Source of the DNA: Cesiribacteraceae bacterium YIM B00369 | GTDB lineage: Bacteria; Bacteroidota; Bacteroidia; Cytophagales; Cyclobacteriaceae | Assembly: GCA_017948555.1 (NCBI GenBank) | Contig: JAFMYY010000005.1 | Span: 213,899 to 271,783, forward strand | DNA length: 57,885 bases | Direction of reading: 5' to 3' | Shown: piece after piece, positions 9,487-18,173 of the stretch | Numbering within the stretch: the stretch's first letter is position 1 | Layout: each line of letters begins with the position of its first letter | The notes under the pieces: model-generated | Seen by the model: only the letters and a program-made list of their open reading frames with translations | Told to the model about the DNA's origin: nothing | Databases searched by the model: none | Made by a program: the position numbers and the translations under genes

Positions 9487-10211
9487 CTAAAATACGGTAA
9501 GAGACAAGAGGCTGGTGAAATTGCATTCAAATGATTTTTTTAAAGGAGCAAGGCCAGTCTCAAAATTCCGGGCGATATCATCAGCATTGAGGCTGAATCT
9601 GCATCGCGTGCGGTTGTTATGAGGAAGGAAAAGTAAAGATTCAACATCATCAAACTTAGTGACCCATCTTAAATGAGCATTTTCCCGTTGGCTGAAATGA
9701 AAAATACTTTCCTGTATACTACCTGTTATATGTTCAAATGCAAGCGGGTCGGTACAGCAACAGGCATTATAAGAAATTATGCGATTTGTTTGCTCATACA
9801 ACCTAGTATTTTTAAGTATTTGAGGAATGTTCCCAAAGCCCGCACTACCGGTGCCCCTTTTGAACTTCCTGCCAGATAACAATAATGGCAATCGGCAGGG
9901 CAGCCCTGCGCCAGGTGAAACTGGAAGTCAGCACTTGGAGGAAGTGGCTGAAGCCTAAATTGTCCTAAAGGGGCATTTACCACAGCAAGCGTGCTTTTGG
10001 CATTCCTGTATATTTCGGCATCTGTTTTTCCTTTTACTCCTCCCGTCCGTTTTCCTTTAGTTACTGTAATTTCTATTCCCGGATTTTTTATGCGTTCATG
10101 AATTTTTCCGGCAAAATCATTTTTCAAAGCATCTGATGTAAATATCGCATGCCTGGGGTACCAACGCTTTACCCGGGTTTCAGTATCCAAGGTCAATTTT
10201 TCCATAATCAA
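9487..10211 (-). pseudogene. SPL-family radical SAM protein, frameshifted and 3'-truncated
   Basis: The first frame (from 10211) gives the N-terminal half of a spore-photoproduct-lyase-like protein with an intact radical SAM cluster motif, CPADCHYC (Cys104, Cys108, Cys111), inside HLAQGCPADCHYCYLAGS. Homology then jumps to another minus frame at about 9834-9838: the expected continuation (NIPQILKNTRLYEQTNR, then a TDPLAFEHITGS and an ENAHLRWVTKFDDVESL stretch) is readable there and consistent with loss of one base in a TTT run. After FETGLAPLKK the homology stops and the frame ends at 9487, roughly 100 residues short of the family length (about 340). Both lesions point to a dead gene. In non-sporulating bacteria these proteins are thought to be DNA-repair-related, which is inference here. 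Confidence 0.8.
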
Positions 10212-10286
10212 TTATAAGATTATTAATAGCCTCCCCGATTTCATAATAAGTTAAAACAGGAACCACTTCCGCTCAGCCTTTACCTT

Positions 10287-10436
10287 TTATGCGGTTTTGT
10301 TATTCCTGCATGCCTTGTTCAGTTCAATCAACTGCTCTGAAATTACTCCATCTTCATAAAGACACACCACCCTTAGTTGCTCTAATTCTTTAAATCTTGC
10401 ATTTTCAGTAAGTCTTTTAAGGTAAAATTTGTAAAT
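10287..10436 (-). pseudogene. Possible remnant or non-ATG small ORF (about 49 codons)
   Basis: An open minus frame ending at the TAA at 10287-10289 encodes a charged, helix-rich peptide (KRLTENARFKELEQLRVVC, then LYEDGVISEQLIELNKACR). The composition is protein-like, but there is no ATG in frame; it is bounded upstream by a stop just before 10436. It lies directly upstream of the dead SPL gene on the same strand. It could be the tail of a deleted gene or a small gene with an ATT start. I recognise no family. Confidence 0.35.
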
Positions 10437-10509
10437 TTATTCGTTAAGTATGTTAACGGAATGTCTACTACATTCCTCAACCAATCTAAACCTAATAAGA
10501 CAGAAATTA

Positions 10510-11868
10510 ATGATTACACAAAAAATCAGGCTCACATTGCTGCTCATGCTTTCCATTACGCTGAATCTTACTGCCTTTGCACAGGAAAAATTCCCTGATG
10601 GAACGCCAATACCGGACTGGTTCCGGGAAAATAAACCTACCGATGTAAGCAAACTGGGAAAGCAATACCGTATTACAGACTATAATGTCACGAATGATAG
10701 TACGGTCATCCAGACAAAACTCATACAGGCAGTAATTGACAAAGCCTCCGCAAACGGTGGCGGAGTTATAGTTATTCCCAAAGGGACCTTCCTGAGTGGC
10801 TCTGTATTTTTTAAAAAGGGCACCCACCTGCATCTTGAAGAAGGCGGCAAGCTTAAAGGCAGCGATGACATAAGCAATTTCCCTCTGGTAATGACACGTA
10901 TGGAGGGACAAACACTGAAATATTTTGCTGCACTTGTGAATGCCGATGGTCTCGACGGATTTACCATATCAGGAAAAGGAACAATCGATGGCAACGGACT
11001 GCGCTATTGGAAATCGTTTTGGCTGAGACGCGAATTCAACCCTCAAACCACTAATATGGATGAAATGAGGCCACGGCTCGTATACATCTCCAACTGCAAA
11101 AATGTGCAGCTTTCAGGTGTAAGATTGATAAACTCCCCTTTCTGGACGACCCACCTATATAAAAGCGAAAACGTAAAACTGCTCGACCTGTACATTTATT
11201 CTCCGGAAAAGCCGGTAAAAGCCCCAAGTTCCGATGCAGTGGATATAGATGCCTGTAAAAACGTTCTAATAAAGAACTGTTATATGTCGGTAAATGACGA
11301 TGCTGTAGCTCTGAAAGGAGGCAAAGGCCCGCGTGCAGACAAGGACCCCAATAATGGAAGCAATCAAAACATCATTATCGAAGACTGTACTTACGGATAC
11401 TGCCACGGCGCACTAACCTTCGGCAGCGAGTCACTTCATGACCGCAACATCATTTTGCGCCGGATTAAGGTAAACCATGCCGAGCGCTTACTGTGGTTCA
11501 AAATGCGCCCTGACACTCCCCAGCTTTACGAATATGTATTGGTAGAAGACATTGAAGGCCATGATATAGGCAACTTCATCTTTCTCCGGCCTTGGACTCA
11601 GTTCTTCGACCTTAAAGGCGAGGAGGTATCGGGAACCTCTCAAATCCACAACATAACCATGCGCAATATAAAACTGGATTGTGAGAACTTTTTTAACGTG
11701 GAAGCGGCAAAGGAAGTTAACCCGTCCAGAGGCTTCGGTTATAAATTGTCGGACTTCAGATTTGAAAACATCGATGTAACCGCAAAAAACTTTCTTGAAA
11801 TTGACACTTCTATCATTGAGAATTTTAAACTGAAGAAGGTAAGAGTTAACGGGAAGAAACTCTTTTAA
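10510..11868 (+). CDS. Glycoside hydrolase family 28 (polygalacturonase-like), exported
   Basis: A 452-residue right-handed beta-helix enzyme expected to cleave galacturonosyl or related pectic linkages by inversion. The signal peptide is MITQKIRLTLLLMLSITLNLTAFAQ; I chose this ATG rather than the one at 10450, because the earlier one would place 20 extra residues before the signal. GH28 motifs are present in order: SDAVDID (Asp242), VNDDAVALKGG (Asp263/Asp264), CHGALTFGSE (His299) and RRIK (318-320). The first N of the usual NTD motif is replaced by Ser-Asp, as in many Bacteroidota exo-acting members, so exact substrate is open. No SusC/SusD pair lies nearby, so it is not part of a visible polysaccharide locus. 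A strong terminator follows. Confidence 0.88.
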   Translation: MITQKIRLTLLLMLSITLNLTAFAQEKFPDGTPIPDWFRENKPTDVSKLGKQYRITDYNVTNDSTVIQTKLIQAVIDKASANGGGVIVIPKGTFLSGSVFFKKGTHLHLEEGGKLKGSDDISNFPLVMTRMEGQTLKYFAALVNADGLDGFTISGKGTIDGNGLRYWKSFWLRREFNPQTTNMDEMRPRLVYISNCKNVQLSGVRLINSPFWTTHLYKSENVKLLDLYIYSPEKPVKAPSSDAVDIDACKNVLIKNCYMSVNDDAVALKGGKGPRADKDPNNGSNQNIIIEDCTYGYCHGALTFGSESLHDRNIILRRIKVNHAERLLWFKMRPDTPQLYEYVLVEDIEGHDIGNFIFLRPWTQFFDLKGEEVSGTSQIHNITMRNIKLDCENFFNVEAAKEVNPSRGFGYKLSDFRFENIDVTAKNFLEIDTSIIENFKLKKVRVNGKKLF

Positions 11869-11888
11869 TTTAAAAAACGACAACTAAT

Positions 11889-11937
11889 GAAAAAGCCGGC
11901 CGAAAGAATCATGTATTCTTCTCAGCCGGCTTTTTTT
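11889..11937 (+). terminator. Terminator of the GH28 gene
   Basis: Hairpin AAAAAGCCGGC...GCCGGCTTTTTTT with a partly paired inner arm (GAAAGAAT/ATTCTTCTC), followed by seven Ts. It begins about 20 bases after the stop codon. Confidence 0.85.
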
Positions 11938-12172
11938 ATCCCCCCTGCCCAAACAGGACGCTTTGTAGCCTACCGCTTTTTCTGATTATTTATGCAGGAG
12001 AAGTCACCTTTTGAATTTTTGCCTGTCATTTGCCGGTTGCAATTTTTTAAGGGTTATAATACTATAGTCCTACAATCTCCTTTTTTACATAAAAAAGAAT
12101 TTCCAAGCATACAACAATAGATCGTTGAAACAAGGGGAAATTTCATCAGGACATTAATTTTTGGTTTTAAAT

Positions 12173-13198
12173 TTACTTTTGAATAATAGTTGCCGAATTG
12201 CCATTGCCCGCCTGATTAATGAGCGCATCATGAAAGTCTCCTTCCTGCACCACTATAAGGCTGTTTTCATTTCCCAGCTGTTTTCCTCTGAAATTGTGGT
12301 CCGTACCGGTTTGAGTGATTGAAGATGAATTTAAATACCCATCCTGCTCCATCCATATTTCATGATGCATTTCTTTCTGCCTCAGTTCCATTCTGTTTCC
12401 CTCTCCCCTTTGAATTGCGTTAATCATTCCGTCATATGTATAGTCCTGCAATATTTTAATACTGTTAAAGCTTCCCTCCTGTACAAGGTCAGCCTCCAGT
12501 AATGTACCGCTTTGCTCCAGAGTAACCAGGTTTGCTTCCCCCGTCTGACTTAAATTCATGTATGTTCCTTCTCCACTCTGGTTTGAAATAACACTATTAT
12601 AGTTTCCTGTCTGATCAATTGCTGCCCCGCTGTATAAATGAGGCTGTGTAATAACTGCAAAGTTTGACATACCTGCCTGCCTGATCAGGGCTCCATTTAC
12701 CATTACTCCTTGTGCAATACTGGCAAAATTACTTTCACCCAGCTGCTCCAGAAGCACATAATTGTCACTTCCTCCAATTTGAATATTTCCTTCATTCCGC
12801 ACTCCCGGCTCAGCAACATCTTTTCCCTGCCTTACGGAAATGGCAGAAAAGTTTGTACCACTTTCAATAAAGAGTTGGTTCTCCTGTCCTGCCTGACTTA
12901 TTTGAACCTCTGTGTGATCAGCCAATCCATGGGAGCTAAGCCTGTTCCCCTGCCCTTCCTGAAAAATAACAGAGTGGTTGTCTTCACCTCTTTGTTCCAT
13001 AAAAATACTGTTCCTGTCTCCGTGCTGCTCTGAATATAAAAAAGAGCCGTTAATTTCCATCCCATTGGTGTTTTCCTGAATCAGCTCTGCTTCATTTCCG
13101 GTTCCGGTCTGAACTACTTCTACTGATTTTTTATCCTGAGCAGCCAGTAAGGAGGAAAACAGCAGCAGAAGAGAGAAGGTAAAAAAATGTCTTTCCAT
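12173..13198 (-). CDS. Curlin-repeat (CsgA/CsgB-like) secreted protein
   Basis: A 341-residue exported protein with signal peptide MERHFFTFSLLLLFSSLLAAQ. The rest is built of roughly a dozen curlin-type units of about 22-25 residues with the spacing QxGxxNxxxIxQ (for example TQTGTGNEAELIQE-like, QGDFHDALINQAGNGNSATIIQ). It ends in ATIIQK, similar to the CsgB nucleator end. Such repeats stack as beta-solenoids and form amyloid fibres at the cell surface. It is more than twice the length of E. coli CsgA. No csgE, csgF or csgG homologue is in the window, so export would depend on genes elsewhere. No terminator hairpin was clear behind it. Confidence 0.85.
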   Translation of the reverse strand: MERHFFTFSLLLLFSSLLAAQDKKSVEVVQTGTGNEAELIQENTNGMEINGSFLYSEQHGDRNSIFMEQRGEDNHSVIFQEGQGNRLSSHGLADHTEVQISQAGQENQLFIESGTNFSAISVRQGKDVAEPGVRNEGNIQIGGSDNYVLLEQLGESNFASIAQGVMVNGALIRQAGMSNFAVITQPHLYSGAAIDQTGNYNSVISNQSGEGTYMNLSQTGEANLVTLEQSGTLLEADLVQEGSFNSIKILQDYTYDGMINAIQRGEGNRMELRQKEMHHEIWMEQDGYLNSSSITQTGTDHNFRGKQLGNENSLIVVQEGDFHDALINQAGNGNSATIIQK

Positions 13199-13646
13199 AA
13201 TTGAAATTTGTAAGTATTTTTCAAAATTATTTTAAGAAGTAGTTTTTGATAAAATAGTTACAGGATATTGGCAATGAATGTTTTACGTTTATACCTTTTT
13301 TTTAAGTATAGGCTAAATATTTAATTTTGCAGGAAGGGATTTCGTATTTAGTTGTTGATGGGTTTTTCCTTATGGCTTGCTAAGGTAAGCCTGCAGTTCA
13401 TCATAATCCTTGTTATCGCTTTCTTTTTACCGGAATAAGCACATGGGAAAACTGGCCACTATACACTCTCAACCATAAAGAATTTTGTTAGGATATTTCC
13501 ACAGTCACTCTACTTTTATCTATATCCGGAAAAGAACTATCACACAAAAAACTTTTTATGGAATCAGGTGGAGTCTGTATTTATTTATGGGTCGGATTCT
13601 AAAACACCGGTTTCAGAATTTTCCATGGAATCCATAATCTGTTAAT
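13199..13646. other. Intergenic region, nothing recognised
   Basis: About 450 bases between two minus-strand genes. AT-rich left part, probably the curlin gene promoter. No plausible frame, hairpin with T-tail, or RNA gene seen. Confidence 0.5.
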
Positions 13647-14240
13647 CTAATTAAAAAAATGGATCAACTGAGTCTGCTTTGAAAGCATTTTTCCGGATTT
13701 CAGGTACGCATCCACCCGGAAAACAGCAGAATGAGGGATGGATTTATACTCTGCCAGTTCCATCTGGAAGCCATCCTGCCAATCTTCACGCTGCTTAAAA
13801 AATTCATCCAGCCGGACCAGGTTACCATCTGAACCTGAGTAAGTGGTAAACAAATCCGTTACTTCCCAAACTTCTGATGTCTTAGTATCAGTCACAAAGA
13901 TTTCCATATAATCAATTGGGTCGGAATAGGTATATTCATCAGCAATGCAGTCACAACTTAAAGCATTTGCATAACCAAATCCTCCAAACGATCCGGAAGA
14001 TCCGCCACCTGCCAGCTCAATCAAATCAGAGCTTACAGACACCCCCAGCCCAAAGGCATTTCTGTGGACGGTATCCTCCACATCTTTATATTGAAAGCCT
14101 GAGGTGTTATAAGCAGTTACAGTCAGCTCACTATAATGAACCTCCCATGACTTTGGCTGCGGGCATTTACAAGGAAAGCAGGAAAGCAGAAACTGAGTAA
14201 AAAAAAGCATTCCCAGTACTGTGGTAATTTTTTTGATCAT
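13647..14240 (-). CDS. Hypothetical lipoprotein
   Basis: A 197-residue protein beginning with a lipoprotein signal ending in FLLSC (lipid-accepting Cys21), followed by a Cys-rich start FPCKCPQP. The body looks like a beta-rich soluble domain with a glycine/serine-rich loop near residues 78-90 (GGGSSGSFGGFGY). Further cysteines (SCDCIADEY) may form disulfides. I cannot assign a family. It lies between the curlin gene and the small-lipoprotein/barrel operon with spacers on both sides, so it is probably transcribed alone. Confidence 0.75.
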   Translation of the reverse strand: MIKKITTVLGMLFFTQFLLSCFPCKCPQPKSWEVHYSELTVTAYNTSGFQYKDVEDTVHRNAFGLGVSVSSDLIELAGGGSSGSFGGFGYANALSCDCIADEYTYSDPIDYMEIFVTDTKTSEVWEVTDLFTTYSGSDGNLVRLDEFFKQREDWQDGFQMELAEYKSIPHSAVFRVDAYLKSGKMLSKQTQLIHFFN

Positions 14241-14678
14241 CGGAATATAAAGATTTTAAATTATTTCATCCACCTGCTTCTAAGCACAGTTCAGTATTTG
14301 GCTTTATAAGGCATAGACACAATTTTTGTTGTTCCGGTTGGGCTGAACAGGAATTTTATTTTACAAAATTTATAATAATAATCTGTCTTGCTCTCTTAGC
14401 ACTAATCAGCCATTATTAACGGCAGCACCAGCAGGAAATGTAGCATAAGGTAAAGTTCCTGTGAATTTTTCAGCCATTCATCCATTCCTTTGCCTGATGA
14501 TCCAAAAGCAAGGAATCCTGCTCTTTTAATGTAAATTAGAAAAAGAATGTATACCGGTTGCTTCAGGAGACAAAGCTCCGGGGAAAGGAAGGGTTTGCAG
14601 TAACAATTTACCGGTTTATATGTGTTTTTCACTACCGCTGATTGATTTTTTATGGGAGATAAAACAAAGCTAAAAATA
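14241..14678. other. Intergenic region, nothing recognised
   Basis: About 440 bases. A 104-codon minus frame (14402-14716) runs through the terminator at its right end and has an unconvincing, Cys/Phe-rich translation, so I do not call it a gene. Confidence 0.5.
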
Positions 14679-14718
14679 AAATGCCGGCAAGCCATATTTA
14701 CACAGCTTGCCGGCATTT
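14679..14718 (-). terminator. Terminator of the barrel/small-lipoprotein operon
   Basis: Perfect 14-bp inverted repeat (14679-14692 with 14705-14718, core GCCGGCAAGC). On the minus strand it is followed by a T-rich tail (TTATTTTTA). About 40 bases past the stop at 14757. Confidence 0.85.
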
Positions 14719-14756
14719 AATAAACCTTTTTGAAACAAATCAGAAAGTGAACTGAC

Positions 14757-14978
14757 TTATTTCTTTATTTCAATATCCACGCTTTCTGTTTCAATGGAGC
14801 CTCCGTCAGGTCCAACTTTTACAGTGGTTCCTTTTTCTTTCTCCGGAACAACTTCGGCTTTCACTTCCGTCTCCTTAATTGTTTCTCTTTCAACAACCTT
14901 AGTTTCAGCTTCTTTGGCCTCGTAATTACAGGAAAAGGTTAATAAAGCAATAGCGCTGATTAAATAAATAAATTTCAT
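14757..14978 (-). CDS. Small lipoprotein, 73 residues
   Basis: Signal peptide with lipobox LLTFSC (Cys17), then a very charged region made almost wholly of Glu, Lys, Val and Thr (residues 20-52), and a C-terminal segment TVKVGPDGGSIETESVDIEIK of mixed beta character that I associate with small Bacteroidota envelope proteins of unknown role. It follows the 193-residue barrel gene by 71 bases on the same strand and ends at a strong terminator, so the two form an operon under the promoter at 15688-15752. A periplasmic spacer or barrel-associated lipoprotein is possible but not shown. Confidence 0.75.
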   Translation of the reverse strand: MKFIYLISAIALLTFSCNYEAKEAETKVVERETIKETEVKAEVVPEKEKGTTVKVGPDGGSIETESVDIEIKK

Positions 14979-15049
14979 AAAACTAAATTCAAAATGATGT
15001 GGGAAAATAAAATTAAACAGGTAAAGTGCAGGGGGCTGTTTCTTAAAGC

Positions 15050-15631
15050 TTAATTGTGATTAATCAGAAAGAAAACCCCGGCCTGCAATCCCCTGTTGTA
15101 GATTTTGGCATTTCCATTTTTATTGATGTTACTCAGGCCGTGATTATATCGAATATCAAAACCAAGGTTAGATCTGGGATTTACATAGCTCACTCCCGCA
15201 CCTAATCCATATTCAACAAATTCATAGTTATCCTTTACATCCACATCAATATTTTGCTGCTCAGCTTTAGCACTTGCTAAAAAGCCCAGCTGTGGTCCTG
15301 CCTGCAGCCTGAATCCGTTATCAAACATATATTGTAATAACAGGGGGATATTAATGTAGTGAAGGTTTAATTTCATCTCATTACCTGCAAGAGTAGTTTT
15401 TGCACCTTGTAAAGAGTAGTTAATTTCAGGCTGTAACGCGAACTGACTGGCAATATGAATGTGCCCGAGGAGGCCCAGGTGAAAGCTTATTTTCGGATCA
15501 GCGCCTGAATTGTTACTATTATCCAGGGTGTAAGCATTTAAGCCTCCTTTAATTCCTATGTTAGCATGTTGTGCTGTAGCTACACCAGCAAAAACAAAAA
15601 GGGCAATCACTGTTGTGATAAATAATTTCAT
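15050..15631 (-). CDS. Outer-membrane beta-barrel protein (PorT/OMP_b-brl type)
   Basis: 193 residues with signal peptide MKLFITTVIALFVFAGVATAQ. The remainder alternates amphipathic strands with short turns (NIGIKGGLNAYTL, FALQPEINYSLQGAKTT, INIPLLLQYMF, FRLQAGPQLGFLASA, VEYGLGAGVSYV, LGFDIRYNHGLSNI) and ends in a strand near the C-terminus (GLQAGVFFLIN), as in the eight-stranded outer-membrane barrel family common in Bacteroidota. Transport or structural role unknown. First gene of a two-gene operon with the small lipoprotein. Its promoter carries the shared GTGA-N4-TGTAACA site also found before both DUF3494 units. Confidence 0.88.
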   Translation of the reverse strand: MKLFITTVIALFVFAGVATAQHANIGIKGGLNAYTLDNSNNSGADPKISFHLGLLGHIHIASQFALQPEINYSLQGAKTTLAGNEMKLNLHYINIPLLLQYMFDNGFRLQAGPQLGFLASAKAEQQNIDVDVKDNYEFVEYGLGAGVSYVNPRSNLGFDIRYNHGLSNINKNGNAKIYNRGLQAGVFFLINHN

Positions 15632-15687
15632 AAATTTTGTAATTTAATAACCTGAAGGGTAAATAAGCTCCGGGTCTATATGGATTA

Positions 15688-15752
15688 CAAAGGTGGTTCC
15701 TTTCCTGCTTTATTGTCTTGCAAAATTACCTGATTATGTTACATATATCACA
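15688..15752 (-). promoter_or_regulatory. Promoter P2: shared activator site plus -7 element, for the 15050-15631 operon
   Basis: On the minus strand TGTGATATATGTAACATA (15752 down to 15735) is followed 56 bases after its first base by CCACCTTTG (15696 down to 15688). Site and spacing match promoters P1 (18174) and P3 (17889) exactly in the bases GTGA-N4-TGTAACA and CACCTTTG. CACCTTTG is close to the Bacteroidota -7 consensus TAnnTTTG; there is no good -33 TTG at usual spacing, consistent with activator dependence. The expected RNA start is about 50 bases before the ATG. Confidence 0.7.
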
Positions 15753-15804
15753 CATCCGGCCGGAAGCTTCCGTAAGGTCAACTTCCTGATTCTATGGAAT
15801 CCTT

Positions 15805-16365
15805 TTATAAATTTTCCAGATTTCCCATCCGCTTTTGCTTCAACTGCTTATAAAAGGAAGGAGAAAGGCCTGTAATTTTTTTAAACTGATTCGATAAGTG
15901 AGCCACACTGCTGTAATGGAGTTTGTAAGATATTTCCGTAAGGTTTAATTCATCATAAAGCAGCAGCTCCTTTACTCTTTCAATTTTATGGATAATGATA
16001 AATTGCTGTATGGTAATACCCTTCACCTCAGTAAAAATGTTGGAAAGGTAAGTGTAATCGTAATTTAGCTTTTCACTTAAAAATTCAGAAAAATTTACCT
16101 TTGGCAATTCGTCTGAGTGATGGATGAGCTCCACAATAACGTTTTTAATCTTTTCAATGAGGATAGCACGCTTATCATCAAGTAACTCCAGACCCGATTT
16201 TTCCAGATTTATTTTTAAAAGATTGCGCTGTTGCGCTGTAATGTCCTGTAAAATTTCAACCATGCCCAAATCCACGATAACAAAGTCTAAGCCGAGCTTC
16301 AGTAACTCCTCTTTCACCATCATTTTACACCTGAGGCTTACCATGAATTTAATGTACAGCACCAT
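15805..16365 (-). CDS. AraC-family transcriptional regulator (short N-terminal domain)
   Basis: 186 residues. The N-terminus MVLYIKFMVSLRCKMMVKEELLKLGL and the following DLGMVEI segment match a well-conserved Bacteroidota subfamily whose members lack the cupin domain of classical AraC. The C-terminal two-thirds holds the double helix-turn-helix: YTYLSNIFTEVKGITIQQFIIIHKIERVKELL (first HTH) and NLTEISYKLHYSSVAHLSNQFKKITGLSPSFYKQLK (second, with the AraC signature). It probably senses a small molecule or partner through the short N-terminal domain. It lies within the surface regulon, 173 bases before the barrel gene, which makes it a candidate regulator; its own upstream region lacks the shared site. 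Confidence 0.9.
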   Translation of the reverse strand: MVLYIKFMVSLRCKMMVKEELLKLGLDFVIVDLGMVEILQDITAQQRNLLKINLEKSGLELLDDKRAILIEKIKNVIVELIHHSDELPKVNFSEFLSEKLNYDYTYLSNIFTEVKGITIQQFIIIHKIERVKELLLYDELNLTEISYKLHYSSVAHLSNQFKKITGLSPSFYKQLKQKRMGNLENL

Positions 16366-16472
16366 ACCTGATTCTATTGATTTTTTGAAAGTTACATTAA
16401 AAACCTGTCAGTCAATCAGGCAAAGAATTCATAGCCACTGTTCTAATGTAAGGTTTGCTCCTTCCCGGTAAC

Positions 16473-16511
16473 AAAAGAAAGAGCGTTGCAAATTGCAGCG
16501 CTCTTTCTTTT
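16473..16511 (-). terminator. Terminator of the first DUF3494 gene
   Basis: Long hairpin: AAAAGAAAGAGCGTTGCA pairs with TGCAGCGCTCTTTCTTTT (18 bp, one G-U). It lies 20 bases past the stop at 16531 and has a T-rich end on the minus strand. Confidence 0.85.
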
Positions 16512-16530
16512 CCTGTCAGGGTTAATTATT

Positions 16531-17697
16531 CTATGGTTGTGTCACTGCATTTCCATCCAGTATTACAGCTGTTTGCGCCAGCAATCTGCCTTCATGGCTT
16601 GCTCCTGTGCCTAAGGTTACACCCGTCATGGAAAGGATAATTCCTTTGAACCCGGCTGTTGTTCCAATGGTAACTTCACCGCCAACCTGCCAGAAGATAT
16701 TTTTCGCCTGTGCTCCACCGCTTAAGGTAATGTTTACCGCTGAGGCCACGGTCAGGTCTCCCGCTATCTGGAAAATCCACACATCGTTCGGCCCGCCTGA
16801 GATGGTTATGTCTGTTGGTATGGAAACCGTATTGGTCCATTTATACAAGCCTGCTGAAAGTGTTTTGCCTCCTATACTACCTGTGCCTAACTCTGTAAAG
16901 TCGGGTGAAGGACGTCCTGCTGCATCATTATAGGCAGTAATCATATTTTCCACAGCAGTAGTCAGGTTTATAGGAGTAGGATCAGCCATATCGGCTCCGT
17001 AAACTTTTCCGGTTACCTGGGCAGAGGTGGCATAGCCTGTTGCATCAGTTAAGCTAAAGCCGGTTATGTAGGAGGTTGCTGCCGGGCTAACGCCCATATT
17101 ACCTGTTATGGCTGATGTTGGATTGTTGTTGATTGCAGTTTTGGCAAGAATTACATAATTGCCTGCAGCACCCAGTTCAACCACCGCTAAAGGTGCCGGT
17201 GCTTTTTCTCCTGTAGTAAAAGCCCATTCTGTAGCAAAGGCCAGTTTCATACCATCCACCCCTTTTGCTTCCGTGCTGACCCTCACCTTATACACTCCGT
17301 TAGCAACCATATTGACAGCCGGAGTAAAAGTGGCCACTTTAGATGAATAAGCTACAGTACCTGCAACCTCTGTCGTTCCCTGCCTTACTGTAAATGTTGA
17401 TATATTAATGGTAGCAGGGTCCATTTCCTCTGTAAAGGTTACAAGAATGACCTTATTTAAGGCCACATCAGCAGCATCTTTAAGTGGATCAGTGGATTTT
17501 ACTTCCGCCGCTACATCATTAGGTTTATCGGCAGTTTCTTCATCTTCTGTGCCATCAGTCGTATCCTCAGGCTCCTTAACGGGTTCCTCAGCAGGCACCT
17601 CAGTTACCGGAACGGGATGGTTATAATCTTTTTCGCAGGCTGCCATTGAGAACATTAACAGCATTATTATCAGGTTTATTTTTTTCAGATGTTTCAT
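16531..17697 (-). CDS. DUF3494 (ice-binding-like) lipoprotein with Ig-like domain
   Basis: A 388-residue lipoprotein. Lipobox FSMAAC (Cys21) is followed by EKD, acidic/lysine residues that resemble the surface-export signals described for some Bacteroidota lipoproteins. Residues ~30-65 are a Pro/Glu/Asp/Thr linker. Residues ~65-165 form a Big_5/Ig-like domain (STDPLKDAADVALNKVILVTF, then TEEMDPATI). Residues ~175-388 are the DUF3494 beta-solenoid seen in ice-binding proteins (AAGNYVILAKTAI, VWIFQIAGDLTV, SGGAQAKNIFWQVGG). DUF3494 proteins bind ice or act as surface adhesins; which applies here is open. It has its own promoter (P3) and terminator, and is a paralogue of 19174-20259. Confidence 0.9.
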   Translation of the reverse strand: MKHLKKINLIIMLLMFSMAACEKDYNHPVPVTEVPAEEPVKEPEDTTDGTEDEETADKPNDVAAEVKSTDPLKDAADVALNKVILVTFTEEMDPATINISTFTVRQGTTEVAGTVAYSSKVATFTPAVNMVANGVYKVRVSTEAKGVDGMKLAFATEWAFTTGEKAPAPLAVVELGAAGNYVILAKTAINNNPTSAITGNMGVSPAATSYITGFSLTDATGYATSAQVTGKVYGADMADPTPINLTTAVENMITAYNDAAGRPSPDFTELGTGSIGGKTLSAGLYKWTNTVSIPTDITISGGPNDVWIFQIAGDLTVASAVNITLSGGAQAKNIFWQVGGEVTIGTTAGFKGIILSMTGVTLGTGASHEGRLLAQTAVILDGNAVTQP

Positions 17698-17824
17698 CTT
17701 GTTGTATTTATGTTTAAAATTTCGTTTCGGGTTGCCAGGCAGGCAAACCGTGTTGGCAGTTCCGGAAAGGAGTTACCATTTTTGTTTTGAATTGTACAGG
17801 ATCTGGAATTTCATTTTTACTCAG

Positions 17825-17889
17825 CAAAGGTGATTCTATATAGTTTATGAAGTGTTGCAGAAGTAAAGGGAATTGTTACACAATTCACT
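17825..17889 (-). promoter_or_regulatory. Promoter P3: shared activator site plus -7 element, for the DUF3494 gene 16531-17697
   Basis: On the minus strand AGTGAATTGTGTAACAAT (17889 down to 17872), then TCACCTTTG (17833 down to 17825), again 56 bases from site start to element. Fixed bases shared with P1 and P2: GTGA-N4-TGTAACA and CACCTTTG. This copy departs most from P1 and P2 in the flanks, yet keeps the exact spacing. Confidence 0.65.
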
Positions 17890-18173
17890 GATGTATAAAA
17901 ACACGGAAATAATGGTCCTTATACTATATATAGATCCTCCGCTTTGCTATTTGACAGCATAGCATAGAATTGACGGATATTATGATGTGCCGGATTGAGT
18001 GTTATTTAATTAAAAAAAATCAGCGACAGAGTTAATTTACCAGCTAACCATCTGTCTATATAAAGGTGGATTCTGGTGTTGCGAAAGCCGGCCACCCTAT
18101 TTTGCCATCTTACCCCATCGGGCAGTAAAAAAAGAGTATTCAGAATCCAGTCAGGGTAATATTTGTGGGAAAG

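Noticed and set aside
14402-14716. 104-codon minus frame
   Set aside because: Runs through a terminator hairpin and has low-quality composition.
16380-16402. Possible copy of the shared site before the araC gene (AATGTAACTTTC on minus)
   Set aside because: Only part of one half matches and there is no -7 element at the required distance.
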